Origin: Desulfovibrio sp. JY
GTDB taxonomy: Bacteria; Desulfobacterota; Desulfovibrionia; Desulfovibrionales; Desulfovibrionaceae
Assembly: GCA_021730285.1 (NCBI GenBank)
Contig: CP082962.1
Span: forward strand, 4,101,501 to 4,165,500
Direction: 5' to 3'
DNA length: 64,000 nt
The position numbers were made by a program, and so were the translations under genes. Within the stretch, counting starts at the first letter, position 1. The number at the start of each line of letters is the position of its first letter. Shown here piece by piece: positions 56,950 to 64,000 of this stretch. Below the pieces are notes generated by a model. That model had not been told where the DNA came from, did no database searches, and saw only the letters and a list, made by a program, of their open reading frames with translations.

Positions 56950-58242
56950 CTATTGCGCGGTCGCGGGCGCGTCCGTACCGCCGCCCTCGCCCGTCGCCGG
57001 CGCGGCAAGCGAATCCTTGAGTTGTTTCCAATCCGTGACCAGACGGAACACGCCATGGTCGAAGCGGGTGAAATAGACGCGCTCCATGCCTTGATGCCGG
57101 TTCGGGCCGAAACTGACGGAGCTGGCGATGCCCACGGAGAAATTCTCGATGGAATCCACGGCGTCGATGAAGCGCTCACGCGTCAGGTTGCGGCCGGTCC
57201 GACGCAGGCCCTCGATCAGCACCCGGGCGTTAACGTAGCCTTCGAGCCCCACGAGGTTGGGGCTTTCCGTGGGGAAATAGCGGGCCAGATCCCGGGTGTA
57301 ATCCCCGACGCCGGAGAGCAGCGAAACCGACTCGGGCAGCCCCGGCGGCGGCACCACCTGAGACATCACGAGCGGCACGGCGCTTCGCGGGCCGAGGATG
57401 CGGGCAATTTCGTCGGCCCCGACAAAGGACACGGCGTAAAAAAGCCCTTTGTAGCCCCGGCTGCTGGCGAGGGTTATGGCCTTGGCGCAGGGGCTGTAGG
57501 CCCCGATCATGACGATGGCCTGGGGAGCCGCTTCCAGGATGCGCGAAATCCCCTCCTCCACGTCCATGGTGCCCCGGATGTAGGAGCCGCGCGCCACCGG
57601 AGCCAGCCCATGGGCCTTAAGCGCCATTTCCGTGCCCTTGAGCCCGTCGAAGCCGTAAGCGTCATACTGGTAAAAGACCGCCACCCGGTCGATGCCCAGG
57701 TCCTTGACCAGATGCGTCACGGCGGCAGCGGTTTCCTGGTAATAGGAGGGCCGGACATTGATGATGTAGCGCCGCGAGGGCGTGCGCAAGGCATCGGCTC
57801 CGGTAAAGCTCCCCACCAGCGGCACCTTGGCCTCCTCCAGCATGGGGATGATCTTCACCGTGGTCGGCGTGCCCACGTAGCTGAAAAGACAGAACACCTG
57901 GTCGTCGACGATGAGCCGCTGGGTGTTGGCCACACAGCGCGGCGGATCGTAGCCGTCGTCCAGGGCCAGGACCTTGATCTTGCGCCCGGCCACGCCGCCG
58001 GCATCGTTGACGGCGTTGATGCGGGCCATAGCCCCAAAAAGCGTCTGCTTGCCCAGGTAGCTGGCATGGCCCGTCAGCGGCAAAGACGAGCCGACGAGCA
58101 CCGAATCCCTGGTCACTCCCGGCACGCGCGCGTCGGCCGTTTCCGGAGCGGGCGCCCCGGAACAGGCGGCCAGGGTCAGCAGGCAACAAGCCAGCACGAT
58201 GGCCAGCAGGGGGGGCGTCGTTTTGGCGGGCATATCCAGCAT
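56950..58242 (-). CDS. Substrate-binding lipoprotein of the Liv family, probable sensor partner
   Basis: 430 residues: lipoprotein signal with lipobox LTLAAC, then a type I periplasmic binding fold (DSVLVGSSLPLTGHASYLGK, KIKVLALDDGYDPPRCVANT, VFCLFSYVGTPTT, VAVFYQYDAYGFDG). These proteins usually feed amino acids to LivHMGF-type importers, but no permease or ATPase is adjacent; instead a histidine kinase and a regulator follow. It likely presents its ligand to the kinase. Two start codons (58242 or 58233) are possible. Confidence 0.87.
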   Translation of the reverse strand: MLDMPAKTTPPLLAIVLACCLLTLAACSGAPAPETADARVPGVTRDSVLVGSSLPLTGHASYLGKQTLFGAMARINAVNDAGGVAGRKIKVLALDDGYDPPRCVANTQRLIVDDQVFCLFSYVGTPTTVKIIPMLEEAKVPLVGSFTGADALRTPSRRYIINVRPSYYQETAAAVTHLVKDLGIDRVAVFYQYDAYGFDGLKGTEMALKAHGLAPVARGSYIRGTMDVEEGISRILEAAPQAIVMIGAYSPCAKAITLASSRGYKGLFYAVSFVGADEIARILGPRSAVPLVMSQVVPPPGLPESVSLLSGVGDYTRDLARYFPTESPNLVGLEGYVNARVLIEGLRRTGRNLTRERFIDAVDSIENFSVGIASSVSFGPNRHQGMERVYFTRFDHGVFRLVTDWKQLKDSLAAPATGEGGGTDAPATAQ

Positions 58243-58393
58243 ACCCCGGGGAATAGCAGATTGCCGTCGTCGGTCAACCGGCCGCCTCCGGGGGGCCGTG
58301 GCAGCGGCTCCCCAAAGCGGACACGGCGGGACGTTGCGGAGCGTTCCCGATTACCAGTTTTTGCGGATAATGCGTTTGGTCGGGAGGCGGCCG

Positions 58394-58451
58394 GGTGTGC
58401 CTGCCACGCGCGGCGCATATTCGAAGAATACGCCTTCGCGTCCGGCACACC
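58394..58451. other. Extended stem-loop in the 385-bp gap between the binding-protein gene and fdhB
   Basis: GGTGTGCC (58394-58401) and GGCACACC (58444-58451) close a nested stem whose inner arms on the minus strand (GGCGTATTC and GAATATGCGCC, with a TTC/TTCG loop) also pair. The whole about 58 nt can fold as one long imperfect hairpin. The gap 58243-58627 otherwise holds only a module-A hairpin next to fdhB and short GC-rich sequence. It might be a structured leader of the binding-protein gene, a small RNA or a processing signal. Confidence 0.45.
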
Positions 58452-58539
58452 CCACCGCCTCCCCTGACCGCACGCCCCATACCTGGAAACAACCCTCCCA
58501 CGACACCAAAGGCGACAATTCGAACCCTTGTCGCTCCCA

Positions 58540-58620
58540 GCATCATTGGAAAATTGAGGAAGGGGAGAGCGCGAGAGGGGACAACCCTTTTTAAAGGGTT
58601 TCCCCTCTCGCACCCTCTTT
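58540..58620 (-). repeat. Intergenic hairpin module A after fdhB
   Basis: Arms GCGAGAGGGGacAACCCTTT (58571-58590) and AAAGGGTTTCCCCTCTCGC (58593-58611) pair with one small bulge and a 2-nt loop. It starts 17 bp past the fdhB stop. Read in the fdhB direction its order (GTGCGAGAGGGG ... CTCGCGCTCTCC ... TTCCT) is the same as after cheZ and after moaA. Module B is missing here. Confidence 0.85.
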
Positions 58621-58627
58621 CCCCTCC

Positions 58628-59350
58628 CTAACCGAAGGCGCGCAGCGGGCGCAGCACCTTGGCCAGGAAGGCCTTGCGGCTCAGCACGCTCGGCGCGGCG
58701 TCGCCGTACTGGACATACTTATAGTAGGCGCTCGGCGGTTGCGGGCACAGGAAAATGGCCCGCACCGTGGAAGCGTCCACAAGCTCCGCCTGGGGATACT
58801 TGGGCTTGAGCGTGGCCAGGCGATTTTTGGCCAGGGTCAGCATGTCCTCGCGGTCGCCGAAGTTCATGGTCCCGGTCGGGCAAGTCTTCACGCACGAAGG
58901 GAGCAGGCCGGCATGGACCCGGTCGTTGCACATGTCGCATTTGTACATGAGCTTGGTGGCCGGGTCGACGCGGGGGATGTCGTAGGGACAGGCCTCGCGC
59001 ACGGCATCGGCCGTGAGCCCCTTGGTCTTTTCGGTGAAGACCACGGCCCCGGTCTCCGGGTCCTGGACGATGGCGTCTTGAATCTCGGAATCCCCCACCA
59101 TCTTGCAGGGCGCGTCCAGGCAATGCCGGCATTGGTCCGGGAAGAACAGCCAATGGAACTTGCCGTCAATGGTGGTCTCGGTGAAACGCACGACCTTGAG
59201 CGTCTGCCAGGAGAGGTCGGGCGGGTTCTGGTGAGAACCGGTATTTTTCGTGGGTTCCACGGGCTTGTTCTTCCACTGCTTGCAGGCAACCTGGCAGCCC
59301 CGGCAGCCGGTGCAACGCGACAGGTCGATAAAGAAGCTTTTTCCGTTCAT
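58628..59350 (-). CDS. fdhB: Formate dehydrogenase beta subunit (iron-sulfur)
   Basis: 240 residues. Electron-transfer subunit with four 4Fe-4S sites: SRCTGCRGCQVACKQW, FFPDQCRHCLDAPC, REACPYDIPR, and YKCDMCNDRV with PSCVKTCPTGTM. It has no signal of its own and would be exported with FdhA by the Tat route, as in Desulfovibrio FdhAB. The start follows fdhA by 12 bp. No cytochrome c3 or membrane subunit gene follows, so this is the two-subunit soluble periplasmic type. Confidence 0.95.
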   Translation of the reverse strand: MNGKSFFIDLSRCTGCRGCQVACKQWKNKPVEPTKNTGSHQNPPDLSWQTLKVVRFTETTIDGKFHWLFFPDQCRHCLDAPCKMVGDSEIQDAIVQDPETGAVVFTEKTKGLTADAVREACPYDIPRVDPATKLMYKCDMCNDRVHAGLLPSCVKTCPTGTMNFGDREDMLTLAKNRLATLKPKYPQAELVDASTVRAIFLCPQPPSAYYKYVQYGDAAPSVLSRKAFLAKVLRPLRAFG

Positions 59351-59362
59351 GGCCTTTCTCCC

Positions 59363-62300
59363 TTACGCCTTTTTCACGTTGACCATGAAGGCCTTGGTTT
59401 CGGGGATGCCCGTGTTGGGATCGCCGACGGACGGGCACAGGATGTTGGCCGAATCACCGCCGTCCTTGGGCCAGGTCCAGCCGTAGTGCCAGGGCACGCC
59501 CACTTGGTGGATGGTATGCCCCATGACGGTAAAGGGCTGGAGGCGCTCGGTGACGATGGCCTTGGCCCAAAGCGAGCCGCGGGTGCTTTCGAGGATCACC
59601 TTGTCGCCGTTGCCGATGCCGCGCATCTTGGCCAGTTGCGGGCTCATTTCGCAGAACATCTGCGGTTCGGCCTCGAGCAGCCAGGGCGAGTTGCGGGTCA
59701 TGACGCCGGTCTGCCAGTGCTCGGTGACCCGGTAGGTCGAGCACACGAAGGGATAGCGCGGATCGCAGGTGGCATGGACCTCGGTCGGGCCGGCGAACTT
59801 GAGGGCCGCGGGGTTGTTGAGCTGCTTGGAGAAGGGATGCTCGCCCACCGGACACTCGAGCGGCTCGTAGTATTCGGGCAGCGGACCGTCGTTTCTCCCG
59901 GGGCCGAAGATCTGCCCCATGCCTTCGCTCTCCATGATGAAGGGATACTTGCCCTTGGCGGAATCGGCCATGGGCGGCCAGCCGCCGTCGGGCACGTCAC
60001 CCACCCACTTGCCGTCCTTCCACTCGATGACCGGCTTTTGCGGCTGCCAGGGCCTGCCCTGGGGGTCCACCGAAGCGCGGTTGTAGAGGATTCGCCGGTT
60101 GACCGGCCAGGCCCAGGTCCAGCCCGGGTACAGCCCGATCTTGGCCTGCATGGGGGTCTGGGTCTTGTCGCGGCGGGCGGCCATGTTCTTGTCCGTGTAG
60201 GAACCGGAGTAGATCCAGTTGCCCGAACAGGTGGAGCCGTCGGTTTGCAGCAAGGCGAAGCTCGGCACGGGGTCGCCGGGTTTGAAGGTCTTGTCCTTGC
60301 CGCCGACCTTGAGGGTCTTCTCCTTGAGAAACACGCCGTTTATGAGCTTGGCCACCTTGTGGCTGTCAAAGGCGTGGTTCGTGGCGAAGTCCCACTTGAG
60401 GTTCTTGATCGGGTCGGGGAACGCCCCGCCTTCCTTGGCGTACAGCCCCCGAATCTTCTCGAAGAGCTCGTAGATGATGTCGCCGTCCGGCTTGGTGTCG
60501 CCAAGGGGCTTCTGGGCGGCGTAGCGCCACTGCATCCAGCGGCCGGAGTTGGAGATGGAGCCTTCCTTTTCAAAGGCCACGGCGCAGGGCAGGAAAAAGA
60601 CCTCGGTCTTGATCTTTTTCGGGTCCATGCCCGGGCCCTTCCAGAAGGAGCCGGTCTCGGTCTCGAAGATGTTGACCGTGACCATCCAATCAAGCTTGGC
60701 CATGGCATCGCGGGTCTTGTTGGCGTTGGCGGTACTGGCGGCCGGGTTCTGGCCCCAGGCGAAAAAGCCCTTGAACGCGCCCTTGTGCATGGCGTCGAAC
60801 ATGGACAGCCAGGAGTAGTTCTTGCCCGGTTCGAGCTTAGGCAGATACGAATAGCCGGTTTCCAGGTCCTGGTCCGGATAGAGCGACTTGATGAAACTCG
60901 CCATGTACTTGGGCCTGTTGCCCCACCAGTTGGCGCTTTGCGGGTCCTTGGTCATGGGCGTGGTCTTCGCCTCGTACTCCGCCAGGCTGGTCAGGTTCGC
61001 ATTCGGCGTCGGCAGATAGCCCGGCAGAATGTGATAGAGCAGCGCGTGGTCGGTGGAGCCCTGGACGTTGGCCTCGCCGCGAAGCGCGTTGATGCCGCCG
61101 CCGGCCACTCCCATGTTGCCGAGGAGGAGCTGGACGATGGACATGGCCCGGATGTTCTGGACGCCGACCGTATGCTGGGTCTGACCCATGGCATAGAGCA
61201 TGGTGCCGGATTTTTCCGGGACGCCCGTGGCGGCGAAGGTCTGGTAGACGAGCTGGAGGTCGGCCTCGGGCGTGCCGCTGATCTCGGAAACCGCCTTTAT
61301 GGAATAGCGATCGTAGTGCTTGCGCAGGATCTGGAACACGCAGCGCGGGTCGCGCAGGGTCGGGTCCTTTTTGATGCGCCCGTCGGCATCCTTGGCAAAG
61401 GCCCAGGCCGACTTGTCGTAGGCGTGCTTGACCGGGTCGTAGCCCGAGAAAAGCCCGTCCTTGAAGTCGTACTTGTCGCCGAGGATGAACGAGGCGTTGG
61501 TGTAATTGACGACGTAGTCCTTGAAGTACAGGTTGTTGGCCAGGATATAGCGGATGAATCCGCCGAAAAAGGCGATGTCGGAACCCGAGCGAAGCCTCGT
61601 AAACACATCCGCGTGGGCCGAGGTGCGCGTGTAGCGCGGGTCCACGTGGATGATCTTGGCCCCTTTGTCCTTGGCCCGAAGCGCCCACTTGAACGAAATG
61701 GGATGGTTCTCGGCGGCGTTGCTGCCGATAATGAGAATGCAATCCGAATTGGCGATGTCGATCCAGTGATTCGTCATCGCCCCGCGTCCGAACGACTCTG
61801 CCAGAGCCGCTACAGTGGCGCTGTGTCAGATACGGGCCTGATGCTCGATGTAGGTAAATCCCATGGCCCGCAGCATCGCCTGGTAGATCCAGCACTCCTC
61901 GTTGTCCATGGCCGCCGAACCGACCGAGGCCAGGGTCTCCACGCGGTTGACCACCCGGCCCTTGGCGTCCTTGGCGGTGAAGGACGCGTCGCGCCCCTCT
62001 TTCACCTTGCGGGCGATGCGATCCAGAGCGAAGTCCCAGCTTTTTTCCTCCCAGTTCTCGCTATAGGGCGCGCGGTAAAGCACCTTGGTGATACGCCGGT
62101 CGTTTTTGCCGAGCTGGTAATGGGACGCGCCCTTGGGGCAAAGCGAACCCTCGCTGATGGGATGGTCCGGGTCGCCCTCGATGTTGACCACCCTGCCCTC
62201 GCCGTTCTTGTCGGTGCTGGCGATCAGCCCGCAGCCGACCGAGCAGTAGCAGCACACCGAGGTGGTCTGCTTGGTGAATTTGAGCTTGTCGGCCTGGGCC

Positions 62301-62407
62301 AGCGCCGCGGCCTTGGCCTGGCCGAGGTCGAAACCGAGCCCGCCAAAGGCGGCCACGGCCGTGGTCGTGCCAGCGATCTTGAGAAAGTCGCGCCGATTCC
62401 ATTCCAT
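59363..62407 (-). CDS. fdhA: Selenocysteine formate dehydrogenase alpha subunit (in-frame UGA = Sec at 61826-61828)
   Basis: 1014 residues if the TGA at 61828-61826 is read as Sec (residue 194). The two open frames on either side are in the same frame and join as ARI-U-HSATVAALAESFGRGAM, the invariant Sec-His active-site segment. The N-terminus has a Tat signal (MEWNRRDFLKIAG), then the 4Fe-4S motif SVCCYCSVGCGL and SLCPKGA; bis-MGD-binding domains follow through to HQVGVPWHYGW. It oxidises formate (or reduces CO2) in the periplasm with Mo or W. ATG 62407 follows AAAGGAGAT. Not a pseudogene. Confidence 0.95.
61793..61828 (-). promoter_or_regulatory. Sec UGA codon and SECIS-like hairpin in fdhA
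   Basis: From the UGA (61828-61826), 16 nt downstream, CGGCTCT (61809-61803) pairs with AGAGTCG (61799-61793), one G-U, around a GGC loop. This size, distance and a G-G in the apical loop fit bacterial SECIS elements, which SelB must bind for Sec insertion. selA, selB and selC are not in the window. Confidence 0.75.
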
Positions 62408-62479
62408 AAGCGTATCTCCTTTGCCGCCAGCACGGCGGCCTGCCCCTTCGCCGGAGGCTGCCTGGGTCCATCTTTATTA

Positions 62480-62513
62480 TGTTATTTTTAACATAAGCTA
62501 AAAATAACATACA
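62480..62513. promoter_or_regulatory. Perfect 13-bp inverted repeat in the fdhA leader (candidate operator)
   Basis: TATGTTATTTTTA (62480-62492) and TAAAAATAACATA (62501-62513) are perfect inverted copies with an 8-bp spacer. The left half contains its own palindrome ATGTTA-TTTT-TAACAT (62481-62496). It lies between the fdhA promoter and the start codon, in the only strongly AT-rich stretch here. It could bind a dimeric regulator (for example one that responds to Mo/W or formate) or fold in the mRNA leader. Confidence 0.6.
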
Positions 62514-62535
62514 CTTCGCTAATAGAGTCACTATT

Positions 62536-62564
62536 TATCTAGAAAAAGGGTGACAGGCGGTCAA
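62536..62564 (-). promoter_or_regulatory. Probable fdhAB promoter
   Basis: On the minus strand TTGACC (62564-62559) and TAGATA (62541-62536) are 17 bp apart. The -35 is close to consensus, while the -10 matches at three positions but is embedded in TAGATAAAT. The palindrome at 62480-62513 lies just downstream of the expected transcription start. The promoter lies immediately after the stop of the transposase-like gene. Confidence 0.5.
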
Positions 62565-62575
62565 AGAAAAAAGAA

Positions 62576-63439
62576 TTACGCAAGATCCGGCACAAAGGCG
62601 CAGATATTGGTGAGCAAAATAGGCAGGATATCTTCGTTCCGGTGGTTGTAGCGGAATTCCAGTTCCTTGAGGTAGAGCGGAAATTTGCGGGCCGTGACTC
62701 CGTGGAACCGGGCCAGCCGCTCCCGGGCATAGGGCCAGAAGCCCTCCCGGTTGGGCTCGACCGATGGCGCGCGCCCGGCCACCTCCACGAAGCGCCGGGA
62801 CAACACGTCCGCGCCGCAGGTCACAAGCGTGGCATAACGCTGGTAGCGGTCGGAATAGACAATGGCCCCGAGCCGGGACAGCGGCAGGGAAAAGTGCAGA
62901 TTGTAGTGCAGCAGGTCCTCGGGGGTCATGTCGGGCAGGTAGTCGATAAAGACCATGCCCCCGCGCTCCAGGATGCCGAAAACCGGCACGGCAGTGAGTG
63001 GCGCATCGGCGGCTGGGACCGGACGCAGGGTCTTGCCGGAAAAGCCGAGTTCGCTGCCCAGACGGCCGCGCAGCACGGCCAGACCGTCGAGACTCTCGGC
63101 CAAAAGGGCCAGGCGAATGAGGGTGGCCGCCTTGTAGGCGGTGTTGTAGGCCAATTCCAAGGCGGCGGCCATGGCGTGGGCCGTCTCCTCGGCGGCGAAA
63201 AGCGCCGCGAGCCGCAGCCACTGGCGGGCGGTCAACCCAGCCAGACCGGCGAAGCGACCGGTCAACAGACGATAGGTGTAGCGGCAGCCGGCGCAGCGCA
63301 GCCGCCCTTCGGCCAAGGCATACGCTTTTCTACTCCCGCAACGCGGACATACCGGCAGCCCATCCGGCCAGCAGTACTTCTCCAGCAGGCGCCGCGCGCC
63401 CGCCTCGCTGCGCGCATGTCGGTCAATGTCAAGAGCCAT
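62576..63439 (-). CDS. IS1595/ISXO2-like transposase relative lacking the first catalytic Asp
   Basis: 287 residues. An N-terminal zinc ribbon (LPVCPRCGSRKAYALAEGRL, then RCAGCRYTYRLLTG) and a DDE-like core: VPVFGILERGGMVFIDYLPD, IVYSDRYQRY (second Asp kept), REGFWPYARERLARFHG and LYLKELEFRYNHR. The first catalytic motif of active ISXO2 enzymes (VDETYxGGK) is replaced by LGSELGFSGK, without that Asp. No terminal inverted repeats or target duplication were seen, and it lies between moaA and fdhAB. It may be a domesticated DNA-binding protein rather than a mobile element. There is no clear Shine-Dalgarno before ATG 63439. Confidence 0.78.
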   Translation of the reverse strand: MALDIDRHARSEAGARRLLEKYCWPDGLPVCPRCGSRKAYALAEGRLRCAGCRYTYRLLTGRFAGLAGLTARQWLRLAALFAAEETAHAMAAALELAYNTAYKAATLIRLALLAESLDGLAVLRGRLGSELGFSGKTLRPVPAADAPLTAVPVFGILERGGMVFIDYLPDMTPEDLLHYNLHFSLPLSRLGAIVYSDRYQRYATLVTCGADVLSRRFVEVAGRAPSVEPNREGFWPYARERLARFHGVTARKFPLYLKELEFRYNHRNEDILPILLTNICAFVPDLA

Positions 63440-63453
63440 TATTAAATAAGAAA

Positions 63454-63632
63454 CTGGGGGAAAACCTTTCTGAAGAAAGGTTCTTCCCCCAGGCCCCCTT
63501 TCCAAAGACTTTCACCAAGGGGAGGGAACGTCCTGTAGTCACCAATAAACGGAAGGAAATTTAGGAAAGGGAGAGCGCGAGAGGGGAGAACCCTTTTTAA
63601 AGGGTTTCCCCTCTCGCACTTTCTTTCCTCAA
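63454..63632 (-). repeat. Composite intergenic repeat after moaA: hairpin A (63577-63617) and hairpin B (63454-63492)
   Basis: Inverted relative to the copy at 8545. In the moaA direction the order is again A then B: A arms GCGAGAGGGGagAACCC.../GGGTTTCCCCTCTCGC, B arms CTGGGGGAAAACCTTTCT/AGAAAGGTTCTTCCCCCAG. It fills the 201-bp gap between moaA and the transposase-like gene. The linker is less conserved than in the two plus-strand copies. Confidence 0.85.
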
Positions 63633-63640
63633 AATTCATC

Positions 63641-64000
63641 CTACCCTCCGATGGCCGACATTTTACGGGCTTTTTTGGCGCCGTCGGGGTTTAAGACCTC
63701 GTAGCCGAGCGGCTTGTTGCGCAGGGCCAGGGCGATGACCCGTCGCACCATGGGCAGTCCGAACTTGGGGTTTCGCAGCAGCTGGCGCAGCCTGTATTCG
63801 CGCTCGGAGAACAGGCAGGTGCGCAATTTTCCGTCGGAGGTGATGCGCAGCCGGTTGCAGGTGGCGCAGAAATGGTCGCTTAAGGGCGAGATGACGCCGA
63901 ATCGGCCGAGGCCGTCGTCGATGCGGTACATCCTGGCCGGGCCGCCGGTACTGTGTTCGTGGGGGATGGGCGTCAGCTCCGCCGTCCGCTCGGCCAGTTC
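63641..64000 (-). CDS. moaA: GTP 3',8-cyclase MoaA, C-terminal part (cut by window edge)
   Basis: About 119 C-terminal residues are visible. They carry the C-terminal 4Fe-4S motif ISPLSDHFCATCNRLRITSD with LRTCLF, and end in the invariant double-Gly tail (KMSAIGG). MoaA is a radical SAM enzyme that starts molybdopterin synthesis; the N-terminal CxxxCxxC lies beyond 64000. The frame is open from 64000 to the stop at 63641. Its closeness to fdhAB (a Mo/W enzyme) fits, with only the transposase-like gene between. Confidence 0.95.
   Translation of the reverse strand, partial: ELAERTAELTPIPHEHSTGGPARMYRIDDGLGRFGVISPLSDHFCATCNRLRITSDGKLRTCLFSEREYRLRQLLRNPKFGLPMVRRVIALALRNKPLGYEVLNPDGAKKARKMSAIGG

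Noticed and set aside
54157-58467. Open frame of over 1400 codons on the plus strand
   Set aside because: Antisense to the regulator, kinase and binding-protein genes; low-complexity Gly/His/Asp-rich translation without domains.
61826-61828. fdhA read as a broken gene or two genes because of an in-frame TGA
   Set aside because: The residues around it match the invariant Sec-His site of formate dehydrogenases, and a SECIS-like hairpin follows.
58739-62491. Open frame of 1250 codons on the plus strand
   Set aside because: Antisense to fdhB and fdhA; no recognisable domain, and the opposite strand is well supported by motifs.

Overview
The window is GC-rich, densely coded DNA of a Desulfovibrionaceae-type sulfate reducer (Desulfovibrio/Solidesulfovibrio-like). 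This rests on the combination of a selenocysteine periplasmic formate dehydrogenase FdhAB, a System I cytochrome c maturation operon with the CxxxY type of CcmE and no CcmG/CcmH, an ECF-type nickel/cobalt importer with NikK/NikL-like extracytoplasmic parts, and a NIL-domain ferredoxin. No rRNA, tRNA, CRISPR array or prophage was seen. carB at the left edge and moaA at the right edge are cut by the window.

Layout. 1-8.5 kb: carB (-), then a plus-strand run ileS-lspA-small membrane protein-CpoB-like lipoprotein-NIL ferredoxin-PilZ protein-CheZ-like phosphatase. 8.7-12.6 kb: minus-strand nickel/cobalt importer. 12.7-18.9 kb: outer-membrane-type protein, S9 peptidase, SecD and YajC (no secF beside secD), and a secreted nuclease. 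18.9-29.3 kb: a long minus-strand run carrying the livKHMGF branched-chain amino acid importer, guaBA, tatB, hisB, a lipoprotein gene, hisA and a metal-binding HMA protein. 29.5-34.7 kb: the ccm operon. 34.7-41.8 kb: CBS-domain membrane protein, AlgJ-like protein, nadD, proA, methyltransferase, HAD hydrolase and APH-like kinase. 41.9-43.6 kb: three tandem plus-strand genes for small CULT-domain (cereblon/thalidomide-binding fold) proteins, the most unusual item here. 43.7-54.0 kb: a deoxyhypusine-synthase-like gene, then dxs, an exported nitroreductase, ispA, xseB, xseA, proS and ispG, which gathers three isoprenoid genes in about 8 kb. 54.1-58.2 kb: a substrate-binding lipoprotein, a histidine kinase with a Cys-rich insert and a receiver-STAS regulator. 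58.6-64 kb: fdhB, fdhA (in-frame UGA = Sec), an IS1595-like transposase relative that has lost a catalytic Asp, and moaA.

How the parts fit. Several blocks serve an anaerobic, cytochrome- and metalloenzyme-rich periplasm: nickel import (for hydrogenases), heme attachment (ccm), Tat (tatB) and Sec (secD/yajC) export, Tat-exported FdhA, and molybdopterin synthesis (moaA). A family of dispersed long perfect hairpins (modules A and B) sits in at least seven intergenic gaps, often just after a gene's stop codon and in a fixed orientation to that gene.

All calls are made by reading the sequence. No database search, alignment program or folding program was run. Start codons were chosen from Shine-Dalgarno spacing, neighbour overlaps and family N-termini.
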